64,000 nucleotides of DNA, taken from Eremomyces bilateralis CBS 781.70 (taxonomy: Eukaryota > Ascomycota > Dothideomycetes > Eremomycetales > Eremomycetaceae). Shown in pieces: positions 42,171-52,393 of the stretch. Made by a program: the position numbers and the translations under genes. Every line of letters starts with the position of its first letter. Within the stretch, counting starts at the first letter, position 1. Under the pieces are notes generated by a model. It was not told the DNA's origin. It did no database searches and was given only the letters and a program-made list of their open reading frames with translations. The DNA lies in the NCBI RefSeq assembly GCF_010015585.1, contig NW_022985074.1:372001-436000 (forward strand), read 5' to 3'.

Positions 42171-43140
42171 CTAGGTATCGCTGGACACATCATCAAAGAC
42201 CTCCTGCACCAGCTGATTGAACGCCGCGTTGTCCTTCGCAGTCTTTGTCAGGCAAGTGGATTGGTCGAGGAGGGTCTTCGCAAAGGTCCGAAAAGGCTGT
42301 CCGATCCGCCAAATGCGAGCGAGCACCTGTAATTCCGCCACAGGGCACGATTGCGGTTCCAAGAGCATGATGAATCGCGCGGCCGTGAGGGTGATTCCGG
42401 TCCCCGCAACCCCGACGGTGCTAATGAGCACGTCGATGGGCATTCTGCAGGGGTTCTAGAACTCATTGCAGATGACATCGTACTTTTTGGTGCTGCCCAA
42501 CCACGAACCCATCGTCTTGATGCGCAGATGGGGGAATTGCTCCGCCAAGATATCGGCAAGAATGAACACCGTGATTAGGAATTCGGTCAGGATCACCATT
42601 CGGTCTCGCAGACTGGTGGCTCATGTGGTCTTGTCGTTGGCGTCTGTGCAAGGGGTGATCAGCGTCGTCATGGACTGGCTCTGCCTTTGTAGCATAACCA
42701 TTTCCTTGACTTTGGATACCACATATCGCGCCTTGACACTCGTGGCCAGGAGACGCTCGCGATGCCTGGCGAACAGTGAGTTGGTCCAACCGTCGTGCCA
42801 GTTGTTGCCCACGATATCCTCTAAGTTGGGATTGCTAGGCGGGATTTGGAGGTTCGCGTCAAGCATCAACGTGTTCAGATATGGGAACACAATGAAGGCG
42901 CGGCCTTTGTTTGCCAGATCTCGAATCCTTTATTTATTGCCGATGGACTTCATCTTCGCAATTTGACGCAATGTACCGGGCCAATCTGCAATTTGCTTCA
43001 CAGGCTATTTGGTTTCGATATCCGGATGGATGTTAGATTCCGGGATCAGTGCATGCTGTCTGGTAGGTCGTCGAGATGTCTCAGGTCACGTCGCGTCCTG
43101 AATAGCCAGGCGTTTCCAATATCTCCGGAAAATTGCTATG
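42171..43140 (-). pseudogene. SNF2-family helicase pseudogene (C-terminal part)
   Basis: One minus-strand frame stays coherent for about 950 nt but is cut by about five stops, at roughly 43118, 43020, 42935, 42617 and 42457. Each is TGA, TAG or TAA that a single C-to-T change from CGA, CAG or CAA would produce. The helicase C-terminal lobe is recognisable: MVILTEFLITVFILADILAE (motif IV region), PIDVLISTVGVAGTGITLT (motif V) and LQVLARIWRIGQ (motif VI, the usual R-x-x-R-I-G-Q of SNF2 proteins). Upstream reads FPYLNTLMLDANLQIPPSN. The N-terminal lobe with Walker A is not found, so this is a truncated and mutated copy. Whether it was an ordinary nuclear remodeller or part of a multi-copy family cannot be told. 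Confidence 0.75.
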
Positions 43141-43494
43141 GATGAGAGCTTTCATTCGATCCAAACAGGTTTATGGCGCAAATAGATGCGGATGAGACAA
43201 GGACGGTAGAAACTGGTTGCATAGAATGGAGTTGGGAAGCTTTCTATGACTAAGATGAACATTCAACCCCGTCAGGACAATCTTTTGAAAATGGGCCAAT
43301 CAGAGCCCCGAAATCGCGTATGACATGATGAGGTCTTGGCGGGATCTTGATCGAGCATTTCTCAGATTTATATTGTGGAAGTACTCTTTAAGACCAAGTC
43401 TATTAGCTTAGTTTAAACTCATCTATATCATCTCATCCTGACTAAACGTATTCCTAGCTTCTATACCTCTATGTAGTCCGACCAGGCATCCAAC
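43141..43494. other. intergenic
   Basis: About 350 nt between the pseudogene and the UFD1-like stop codon; nothing recognised. Confidence 0.45.
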
Positions 43495-46050
43495 CTAGCC
43501 CCTCGGCGCAAACCGTTCCAACCAGCTCGCTGCTCCTTTGACATCTCCCCTCTCCGTCTCCAACGCCTTCACCCACCACTCCATCCTCCACCCCCCAACG
43601 CTCACCTCCCTCCCCTTCTCCTCTGCCACCTTCTTCCTCCCCTGACTCGCCTCATCTACACAGAAATGCAGCGGTCCCCCTTCACCATCCTTCTTCACCC
43701 CCTTCACAAACTCCCCCACCGCCGCCACCGCATCCTTCGCCCCTCCAATCGCCGGTATCCCCAAATTCCCCCGTCCCGTCTTACAGAACTCATTCGTGCA
43801 AAACCCCTTTCCACACCCCGCCAACAACTGCGTCAAATACCGCCTCTCCACTCTCCGACTCAGCGCCTTCCGCTCCGGGTCATACTGGCTGACATACAGC
43901 GGCCCGAAACACGTATCGCACAGCCCGACCTCCGCGCCCATCCCGTTCGCACCGCGCGGAACGGTGCGTCCGCAGTTCACGTTGCGGCAGACGGTCGGGG
44001 GCGGCTTTGCGGCGTTGTCCAGCGCGTGGAGTTGGAGGTGGGTGGAGAGGTCACGGAGACGCACGGGACGGTGGCAGATGTCGCAGTCAGAGGTGCGGGA
44101 GCCTTCGGAGAGTTCGTGAGGGGTGAGGTTGGTGAGGGCGACTTCGGCGGCGGGGGCAGAGGGGAGGGAAGGGTCGTGGGAGGTGGTGGGGGAGATGGGG
44201 TGGGAAAGATCGTGGGAGGTGGTGGCGGGGATGGGGTGGGAAAGATCGTGGGAGATGGTGGCGGGGAGATCGTATGGTTGGGATGGTTCGGTGGTGGTCG
44301 TGTAGGTTGTGTCGGAGGACGGGATGGTGCGGCCCTGGGGGACGAGGAGGTGGCAGAATTGGCAGAGGATCTCTTTGTAGGGACAGGTTGAAGTGCGGTG
44401 GCGAGCTAGTTCGAACACCGACGTGCATCGTTCGTTGCATGCGGGACAACGCGTGGCTTCATGGTAGTATGCATCGTGTTTCTGCTTTGATACGATGTTG
44501 TCGCCGTTTGCAGATGCTGGTGGAGATGTGCTCGCGTCCACGACCGGGCAGCTGGAAACGTCGCAGTGCCAGTGCGACGAGGCTTCCTCGGAGTTCTTGA
44601 GGAACACGCGGTTGCAATCAGGGCAGCGCCAGTTGTTGCGGAGGCAGAACGACGTGTGAAGATGGAGCGTGCGGGATGGGATCGAGTTCTGGCAGTTAGG
44701 GCATATCTCCTCTCCAGGCTGCGCTGGCGTCTTCTCGGCTATAATCGATGTCCCTGGAGGTTGCTGTGACTTCGAGTCGAAGGGTAGGACGCGAATGGTA
44801 AAGCTTCGCAGCCCATAGGAGGATGACGAAGTGGGGTACGCGTATACAGATACGTATATCGATTCTGCCGTCTCCAGCTCGACGTTTGTTGGGTTCAGTC
44901 GAATTCGCTTGGGATAGCGACTGGTCAAGTCTGCCCACACGAATTCATCATCTCGTGGCCTTGCTCTTTGCCTCGCTCCAGATGGGCTGATCAGCAAATC
45001 GACTTCGGCGTCTTCCACTCCGAGGTTGGCGACCAATTCGATCTCCAGTCCTTGGCTCCTGTCCCACGATGGGATCTCATAGTCCACATACTCGTCCTCT
45101 TTCACCCATCCTTCCACCTTCCGGAACAAATCCAACGTTCCACCTGCACTGCTTCCGCCTTTTTCCCCTTTCTTCTCCCGCTTCTCGACGATCCGTCGTA
45201 GCGTCTCGCGTGCCTGCTCCTCATCCAGAGCCTCGATGTCGACTTCCAGGTCCGTGTCGACGATGCATATGGCGTCGGACTCGGGCTTCAATTCGTCAAT
45301 GAGAAATCGGAACTGCTCTCTGACTTTCCTCCGCTGATTTGAATCGGCATTGGTTGCAGCGACAAGTCGACCACTAGGAACGACGAGAATGGAGGACTTG
45401 GTGAGAGTGGTGTAGTTGGACCGAAGATGCTCTTGGAGGAGGGCCCGCCAGTCTTCGGGATCGTAGCCCGGTTCCAGGGGCCGCAATTTGACGTAGGTAC
45501 CTTTGGGGACGGAGGTGGCGTGGACTGTTACTGCTTCTTCCTCTTCCTCTTCCTCTTCGCTGTCTTGCATTTCCACGTTCTCATCTCTCCCTCGCAACGC
45601 TTCTATCCTCGCCTCCTTGTTCTTGACCACCCCTCGTAACCCCAACGCTTCGCGTAGGAACCCACTCACCACCACCGTCCCTTCCTCCGCGCTAAACTCC
45701 CTCACCCCTGCATACACCACCCTCCCATTCCGTGGATTCACCACTCGAAATGTCAGCGGGTGCGGTAGCTGCCTCTGCCTCTCTTCTCCAATAGTGCCAT
45801 ACCCCCCGGCTTCGCCGCTCTGGACGCTCCTCTCGAACGCGTCCCACCGGTCCGGACTATCCCAGCGGGAAAATGCATTAGTGGAGGGGCCGCGCTGGGG
45901 ACCAGTAGTCACCGGAGAAGCGGCCAGGAGTTCCTCAAGGGCGGAGGAGGGGAGGAGGAGCTTGTCGCCAGGGAGGGAGGTGGGGGAGTGGGAGATGGTG
46001 AATTGACGGGACCAGGATGGAGCAGGAAAGGGGGTGGAAGGGTTGGACAT
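43495..46050 (-). CDS. UFD1-like protein with multiple zinc fingers
   Basis: Single exon, 851 residues from Met MSNPSTPFPAPSW (a Met six codons upstream at 46068 is the alternative). The N-terminal part matches the Ufd1 fold: FTISHSPTSLPGDKLLLPSSALEELL, split as SLPGDKLLLPSSALEEL, then LPHPLTFRVVN, VYAGVREFSAEEGTVVV and YVKLRPLEPGYDPEDWRALL, AILE-like LRSNYTTLTKSSILVV (about residues 12-235). Ufd1 binds Npl4 and Cdc48/p97 in ubiquitin-dependent extraction. Unlike canonical Ufd1 (about 350 residues), this protein adds TRAF/C2H2-like zinc motifs (ICPNCQNSIPSRTLHLHTSF, WRCPDCNRVF, RCPACNERC, LCQFCHLLVP, CDICHRPVRLRDLSTHLQLH) and a C-terminal GCGKGFCTNEFCKTGRGN that resembles the AZUL zinc motif of UBE3A. 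A cofactor or adaptor role in ubiquitin turnover is inferred; no RING is evident. Confidence 0.85.
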   Translation of the reverse strand: MSNPSTPFPAPSWSRQFTISHSPTSLPGDKLLLPSSALEELLAASPVTTGPQRGPSTNAFSRWDSPDRWDAFERSVQSGEAGGYGTIGEERQRQLPHPLTFRVVNPRNGRVVYAGVREFSAEEGTVVVSGFLREALGLRGVVKNKEARIEALRGRDENVEMQDSEEEEEEEEAVTVHATSVPKGTYVKLRPLEPGYDPEDWRALLQEHLRSNYTTLTKSSILVVPSGRLVAATNADSNQRRKVREQFRFLIDELKPESDAICIVDTDLEVDIEALDEEQARETLRRIVEKREKKGEKGGSSAGGTLDLFRKVEGWVKEDEYVDYEIPSWDRSQGLEIELVANLGVEDAEVDLLISPSGARQRARPRDDEFVWADLTSRYPKRIRLNPTNVELETAESIYVSVYAYPTSSSSYGLRSFTIRVLPFDSKSQQPPGTSIIAEKTPAQPGEEICPNCQNSIPSRTLHLHTSFCLRNNWRCPDCNRVFLKNSEEASSHWHCDVSSCPVVDASTSPPASANGDNIVSKQKHDAYYHEATRCPACNERCTSVFELARHRTSTCPYKEILCQFCHLLVPQGRTIPSSDTTYTTTTEPSQPYDLPATISHDLSHPIPATTSHDLSHPISPTTSHDPSLPSAPAAEVALTNLTPHELSEGSRTSDCDICHRPVRLRDLSTHLQLHALDNAAKPPPTVCRNVNCGRTVPRGANGMGAEVGLCDTCFGPLYVSQYDPERKALSRRVERRYLTQLLAGCGKGFCTNEFCKTGRGNLGIPAIGGAKDAVAAVGEFVKGVKKDGEGGPLHFCVDEASQGRKKVAEEKGREVSVGGWRMEWWVKALETERGDVKGAASWLERFAPRG

Positions 46051-48360
46051 GGGGCCAATGAATAGCAATGGAGAGAAATATTAAGGTGGAGGGAGGGTAT
46101 CTCAGCGCTCTAGTTCGGCGCTGAAATGGAGCTTGTTACAGTATCCTCGTAGGTAAGACGATGATACGTGTATGCCGATTGCGTTGATGTTACGTGCTCC
46201 TCAGCACGTGTGGGGCATCGACCCTAGCCTTCAGGGAACAAAGTGTGGGGGAGGAAAAACCACGGTGATGGTTTGTGGGCCGAAAATCGTTTCAGATGAC
46301 CTCGACGTGGCGCTCAACCGAATGTAGGGCTTGCAGCGTGCAGGCCAAACGTGCAGGCTGCAGATGGTGGAAGCTTGAGTGATGGAGTGCTTGATGCGGA
46401 GGGTGCCGCTGCGGACTCCGGTGGTCGGTGGTAGCAGTTGAGGTGGAATGTGGGGTAGATGTGATGGCACTGGTAGTTGAGGTCAGAGATGAGAGATGGT
46501 GTTATTGAGGCGGTGTATGCGTTAGAGCAGAAACGGCTTGAAGCCAAATAGAAACAAGATTGCCGGAGGATTTCCCAGGATAGATGGTCGATGGAGTGAG
46601 GATTCCCAGATACATTGACGTCTGGTGATATTGGCGTGCCTGGAGGTGATGATCAGACAACGTTTTGAATCCCGAATTCCGGCAAGTCGGTCAATCTTGT
46701 GGATAGTTGGAATTAAACTGTGCAGATGACCTCCCTAGCGGATCGATTTAATATATTTCTCAGGATAATCAAGCCGAACCTGGAGATAGAAATTAGAAAT
46801 TGCCTCTGATGTGGTTACGGGATACGCGTCGCCTCAGGCGCCTAGGCACCCACGCTTGAACATCGAGTCGTCGAGACAGGTATCTTGTCTCTTGATGAAA
46901 AATCCAACCGAATATCCAATCTACGTTCCACATCCTACATGACGTGATTTCCAACTAAACCTCTCGAAGCTTCTATATCCGCATCTGCATTATCTATGGA
47001 GTGCGGGTTGTTCAGCATTCTGCCGCCACAGATGCAGCTATCATGACCCATAGTGGCAAGTTGAAGCGGTATCCTCCTATTAGTCCACCGTCCAAAGTAT
47101 CAACTGACAAACGACTGGCATTGTCCGGTCTAACGTGTTATTCGGCTGAATACCTGGTACCTTGGTGGCCACCGCATCCTCCAGCGTGACAAGACCTGGA
47201 TGGCTGTCCGGGTCACTCCCCCGACCACATCATCTCACAGATTTCTCACTCTCCAATCAGCCCCAGATCATGCATCATCCTGCATCCCCCCGGCTCCCAC
47301 AGCCTTTCCAAAGTCTAAACGAGCTGCAGTCTGCACCCGGTGAGCGACTCACTTAGAGCGAGGCGTGGGAGAGATGTGGTCGTGGTGGGCTGTCAGAATG
47401 CTAAGTTGCTAACCCAACGCGCGGTCTAGCCCATCGAGGCTATGTGCCGAATATCGTCCTGTGGGGACCCTTGGATGCAGCATTGCAGCTCAATCAGAAA
47501 GGCTTAATTGATATTTGATATGGTATCCCAGCCACGATGCCCACAAGTCACACTATGGTACTCACTCACAACGAAAGCGAGAGGTAGGCCAGTGGCCTGA
47601 TTCGCGCGAAGGGGGGATATTCCTGGATATTCCTGGAAGTATGATGATGAGCAATCGATTACCTCGACAAATAACATGCCCAGCACCCGCCGGGGCCGCT
47701 ATTAATACAGCGTTGCGAGTCGCGGGATTTAGCGTTGAGCCGATCTCAACGTTGCTTTTGGACCTTCACCCCATCCCATCTTACTCAATCTATACCTCTC
47801 CTCAACCACATCACACCTGCCTGTCTGCTTCATTTCAGCCTGCTGCATTTGCTAAAACTATTGGCGACATCGGTCAGTTTAGTTTGGAGACTGGACAAAC
47901 GTTGAACGTGTGCGCATCCTCGCGTTTCGTTCATCATGGCTTCCTCAACCATCCCCCCGACTTGACTGACGTCGTCATTCAACCCCCAACGCGCTTTGAT
48001 AATACCTTCAATTTCCCCTGCTCTGGCTTGAATAATACGGATCATCGACCTTTTCATTATTATTTTGCACCTTGCGATTACTTTCCGAATATTCCGAGAT
48101 ACCCTGAAAGACGGTCTTTGACCTTTGAGTGCGCGAAACCCGTGAACGGGGTTCAAGGTCTTCTACTCTACCTTATTGTATGGCCCCCTTAACTTGTGGA
48201 GATTACCAAAAGTATCCCTATGGGTCTCGATTCTGCTTCAACATGTTCCTCGTTCTATATACTGATCTCTTACTAGATTTCACTACTTTAATCCTAACAT
48301 CTTCACCTATCCGTCGATCCGCTCCGCGTTCACCCCAATTAGAATCTTCATCGGACCAGA
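46051..48360. other. long divergent intergenic region
   Basis: About 2.3 kb between the UFD1-like and F-box-like genes. A plus-strand frame at 47515-48192 is open for 225 codons but has no motif and biased composition, so I treat it as leader or chance. No other gene recognised. Confidence 0.45.
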
Positions 48361-50235
48361 ATGCCTTGGCTCCCACTCACCGTTGAACGCTTTCATTCAT
48401 ACGTCCCCCCCACAAAATGCATCCCGCAGGAGACCGTCCTGGCCGAGGACTCAATGGGCATCTTCGAGCAGGTCCACGAGCCATGCAAGCCGACGCTCAC
48501 CACCATCCTCTCCAACCCGCTCCTCCTCCATCTCATATCGCCATACATCCCCCTCCCCTCCCTAATCGCCCTCTCTGCCACCTGTCATGACCTACACGGC
48601 CTCTTCGATGCCTCCCCTGTCCCCTACCGCCGTCTCGAGCTCTCCCCTCTCCGCCACGCCTATCCCCCACCCCCCCGTCCTCTCGCCATCGGCGGCACGG
48701 AACAACGCACACAGCAGATGGATGATTCGCTCACCGCGTCGGACTTCTACTCCGCCCCGCTCCGGGGGATATTCGCGCAGCTCTCCCGCAGACACATGCT
48801 CAACCACATCAGCACGATGGTTTTGGACGGTCTGGCGGTCACGGCGGAGTTGGTCCGGGAGATCATCTGCGAGGACCGCTTCAATGTGCGCGTGCTGAGC
48901 ATCCGCGAGGTTAAGCATCTCAACGAGCTCGCGCTGCGGCAGACGCTCCTCTATGCCGCACGACCTGGACGCGCAGATGGCGCGTTGAAGCTTCGCGCGC
49001 TGTATGTCTTCGGGGGCCGTGATCCATTGGAGGAAGCGGAAGATAGCGGCCGAGGCGCCAGGACACGACGTGCGCGGACGCGCAGCCCGCTTCCCGCGAC
49101 TGGCCGACCGGCGCCGCGGAGTCCACATCTGGAGGGCCAGGAAAAGGTTAAGGAAAAGCCCATGAAATCCTGGTATCACCCTTCGGGGCGCATCCTCCCC
49201 CGCCGACCCGATGTCGACTGGGCGACCGTCCTGCATGCCTGTGAGGGACTCATCTACTTCGACGCGGTGCTGTGTCGTGGACCCCGCCACAACCCGTGTC
49301 ATTCCCTCCTCTCCTCGCCCCCCTCCTATCTTCCCGCGGCTCCAACCCCCCCCGCAACCCTTACCTACCTCCCTCCCGCCATCGCCACCATCGCCCTCGG
49401 CCACGGCTGCACTTCCTGCACCTCTTGCCCCGAATCCCCCGCGATCTACGGCTCCTCGCCCTCCCCCCAGCTGCCGCTGCTCGCGCCGCCGCCGCTGCAC
49501 GCGAGCACCGTGCGCGCGGCGCAGTGCCCCCTGGGGATGCTGGAGCGGTGGAACGCGACAGAGACGGGGTACGAGAGCGCGTGGCCGCCGAGGGTGTATG
49601 CGCGGTGCGAGGCGTGCTTGAAGCAGCGGTGGTGTGAGCGGTGTGGGAAATGGTGGTGCGAGGAGTGTTACGATCCGGGACGAGGGGGTGGGGTGCATGG
49701 AGGCGGGGAAGAGGCGGAACATGTGGGTGTGCATGATCAGGGAGGGCAGGTGGAGGAGAATGAGGTGACGATGGATGAGGAGGTGGCGGATGGAGATGGA
49801 CAGCCAGAGAGTGAGGATGAGGCGGATGGTATTAATTGGGCGGCGCTGGCGCTGTATGGCGATTTTGAAGAGGATGTCCGGGCGCGGTTGCGGCGTATGG
49901 GGAGAAAGCATACGCAGCCAATGGGCTCAAAGAGGGAGTGCTTTGGATGCGGTCAGACTGTGAGTTCCGTCCCTTTCCAATCTTTCATCTCTCCCCAACT
50001 GTTTCCCCTTCCTACCAAGCAGATATCGGGCTCTTATATTCGATCTTTTTTCGAGGGAATGGGTCGATCAAGCGTACTAACAATCGTCATGCAGTGCCAC
50101 TCCTGCACCAAACAATTCATCCGCCCGTGCCGCACCTGCCGGAACGAATACTGCGTCCTCGATAATGACGGGAGCTCGGCGACAGACTGCGATTGGTGTC
50201 GCTACAGCGGCCGGCGGACCCTGGATCCGTACTGA
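48361..50235 (+). CDS. F-box-like protein with C-terminal Cys-rich domain
   Basis: Exons 48361-49959 and 50095-50235 give 579 residues. Near the N terminus NPLLLHLISPYIPLPSLIAL and SATCHDLHGLFDASP form an F-box-like helical motif (substrate adaptors of SCF ubiquitin ligases). The middle, with HISTMVLDGLAVTAELVREI and NVRVLSIREVKHLNELAL, looks like a leucine-rich start of the F-box family. Cys pairs follow: CTSCTSCPES, RCEACLKQRWCERCGKWWCEECY, CFGCGQT, then CHSCTKQFIRPCRTCRNEYC in exon 2. The intron is 135 nt (gtgagt, branch ctaac, tgcag), a multiple of three and free of stops, so retention would simply add 45 residues; the signals and the Cys pattern favour removal. The start may instead be MGIFEQVHEPC at 48454, where conservation should begin. 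The second half is GC-rich, with a long antisense frame that I regard as a shadow. Confidence 0.75.
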   Translation: MPWLPLTVERFHSYVPPTKCIPQETVLAEDSMGIFEQVHEPCKPTLTTILSNPLLLHLISPYIPLPSLIALSATCHDLHGLFDASPVPYRRLELSPLRHAYPPPPRPLAIGGTEQRTQQMDDSLTASDFYSAPLRGIFAQLSRRHMLNHISTMVLDGLAVTAELVREIICEDRFNVRVLSIREVKHLNELALRQTLLYAARPGRADGALKLRALYVFGGRDPLEEAEDSGRGARTRRARTRSPLPATGRPAPRSPHLEGQEKVKEKPMKSWYHPSGRILPRRPDVDWATVLHACEGLIYFDAVLCRGPRHNPCHSLLSSPPSYLPAAPTPPATLTYLPPAIATIALGHGCTSCTSCPESPAIYGSSPSPQLPLLAPPPLHASTVRAAQCPLGMLERWNATETGYESAWPPRVYARCEACLKQRWCERCGKWWCEECYDPGRGGGVHGGGEEAEHVGVHDQGGQVEENEVTMDEEVADGDGQPESEDEADGINWAALALYGDFEEDVRARLRRMGRKHTQPMGSKRECFGCGQTVSSVPFQSFISPQLFPLPTKQISGSYIRSFFEGMGRSSVLTIVMQCHSCTKQFIRPCRTCRNEYCVLDNDGSSATDCDWCRYSGRRTLDPY

Positions 50236-51033
50236 GCGCCACGTGAAGGTACTTGTAAGGCGCATTGAATGCCGTCAAAGGGTGCTATTATGATATTGGG
50301 GGGTTTGTGGAGGGCTATGGACATCTCGACTCTTGGTTGCTTGCGATACCCATATCAATACAGTTGGAACGGTTTTGGGGGGGATGGCAAGCACTCTACT
50401 CACTTGCGATGAAGACTGGGACTTGGGAGCGGTAATGGTGATCGAGGAGACTAGGGAAATGAAGCGCGACGAGATTGCTTCCTGGTGTAGAGTGTGCTAA
50501 GATGTGGCACGTGGTCATCTACGAATCCGTGGCGGAGATACCGAGATGGTTCTGGATACCAACATGGACAGTGATCATGAATCACAACAAACCTTCTGCC
50601 CTACTTCTCCATCTGGGACCGCGTAGGAGTTCTGGATTTATCGTCTCTCAACGGCTTAGATTCCTACATATATACATTTCTAATATATGCCCTCTTCTAC
50701 CTTCTCGACATGTTCCCATGCCTGCCATCACAGCCACCCGAGAGACAGGCACCTGGCTGCAACGAATTATGGCGCGACAATTTTCCACGGTAGAGGTCTG
50801 GTAATTTTCATGTGGCTTCTCGATATATGAATGGTCGAAGAGAATGTCCTGAACCCAAGAATAGTGAGCATATGGCCGATGTATAGACTGGCTTAGGCAC
50901 TGGCACACGATAATCGAAAACTACCGATACTGCTCGAGTACAAACTCACTCCCAGCGACCCAATGGGTTAGGACACGATGCGAGACGGGTTGCTTTGTTG
51001 AGCATGTAAATCACTGTTACGGATCTGCTTCTC
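50236..51033. other. intergenic
   Basis: About 0.8 kb downstream of the F-box-like gene; nothing recognised. Confidence 0.45.
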
Positions 51034-52393
51034 TCAAAATATCGGCCCTTGTGCTTTTGATTTGGTCGTTTTAGGTAGAGAACCCACTGCTGCGCTAGAA
51101 AACTGGTGAACAAGAGACACGGTGAGCTCAGCGCAATAAAATCGAGGAAAGCAGCACCGAAAACAACCGAGATACTTCATAGCCTTCTTTACCCACGAGA
51201 AATAGATCGCGTACATTGCGGTCGGAGGATTGAATTCCTTGTGATTCATTCTGTGATACAGCCCGTACGGCAATGGCACCGTGACCGTTCCGCTGCATCG
51301 GAGGCATCGAGCAGCCAGCATACATTCCCCTTCCTTATTGATGACAGGCCGATCGCAGTGTATGACCGGACACACGAGTTTGCTCTGGATGGTGTGCCCG
51401 TGGTAGAATTTCGTCGATCAGTTCGGAGGCTGTTGTAGAGGCCGTTGATGCATGTGGTGCACACTATTGCAGGTAGCACATATATGCAGGTGCTGGAGCC
51501 CGGTCCGACCTTGATAATCGCCTCGCAAGCATGTAGACGACACATGTCCACTGGACCGGAGCGATCGACAAGCTCGTTGATCGGATGCGTGAACTCGTTA
51601 TTCTTCCGTTTGACGCAATCAATGCAAGTGTCTCGTGGACAGAATTGAACGTGACTTCGGATCGTGGGGAAGGGTTTATTCAGGGGGACAGTTGAGTGGT
51701 ATGAGTCGGAACACGTTTTAGCTAGTCGATCGAATAGACAGTCTCTTGTCTGGTCCTGGTCCCAGTAGAGCTGCCAGCCACCCAGGCCGCCCCAAGAACA
51801 TATCTCACCTAGTCAATGGCTATCTTTCCCTCTAAATCGGCTTTATCTTGTCCGCCGAAGTGTGAGTAGTAACTGTCCTTTCCTGGGTGCGCAAGGAGAT
51901 AGACGACTCGGACAATGTCTTCCATCTCGAGCACGCTGGCATATCCTCGGACTGTGGGCTCATTCGATAGCCTCTGGAGTAGATGGCCGTGTTGGCTCGG
52001 GAACGTATAGATGAACAATTCGCGCGGAGGGGCAATAGAGGCGTCCGGTTTCGGCGAAGGGCTTGCTTCTGTAGTTTGCGTTAAATTATCTTCCATTGTA
52101 GGTTGTAATGGGCCGCTGTTGAGAAGCTGGGCGGCGGAGTCCATTGCAATCAGTTGAGGGTCGATGTTGGGGTAGGGTTATTCCGCGGCCTGATCAACCG
52201 CATCTTGTAGTTCCTAAGCGATTAGCGGAGAGTGAGACGCAGGGCGCTGAGTGACATGATTTGCTGCTCCTGAATCAATGTCATCAAAGTCGAGGGCTCT
52301 CTCGATTCCCTCGAAGTCGATGTCGCTGTCGATAAATTGGCTACCGATGCCGTTCATGGACGACATATTGAATTCCAACGGGGTGTCATCCAT
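51034..52393 (-). pseudogene. second decayed coding region, acidic N part and Cys-rich C part
   Basis: On the minus strand from ATG 52393 the frame reads DDTPLEFNMSSMNGIG, then DFEGIERALDFDDIDSG, a TAG near 52213, a TAA near 52180 (both explainable as CAG and CAA with C to T) and then PNIDPQLIAMDSAAQLLNSG to KADLEGKIAID at 51810. Further down, in shifted frames, are Cys-rich blocks: CPRDTCIDCVKRKN, MCRLHACEAI, VCTTCINGLY, CPVIHCDRPV and CMLAARCLRCSG. I cannot prove that the two halves were one gene. The mix of acidic and Cys-rich parts recalls the decayed gene at 36.9-38.3 kb, in the opposite order, but I see no clear homology. Family unknown. Confidence 0.5.

Noticed and set aside
47515-48192. 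225-codon plus-strand frame before the F-box-like gene
   Set aside because: No recognisable domain, signal peptide or splice support; likely leader or chance frame.
48592-49911. 439-codon antisense frame opposite the F-box-like gene
   Set aside because: GC-rich shadow; Arg/Pro/Leu-biased composition and no domain, while the sense frame has Cys pairs and splice signals.
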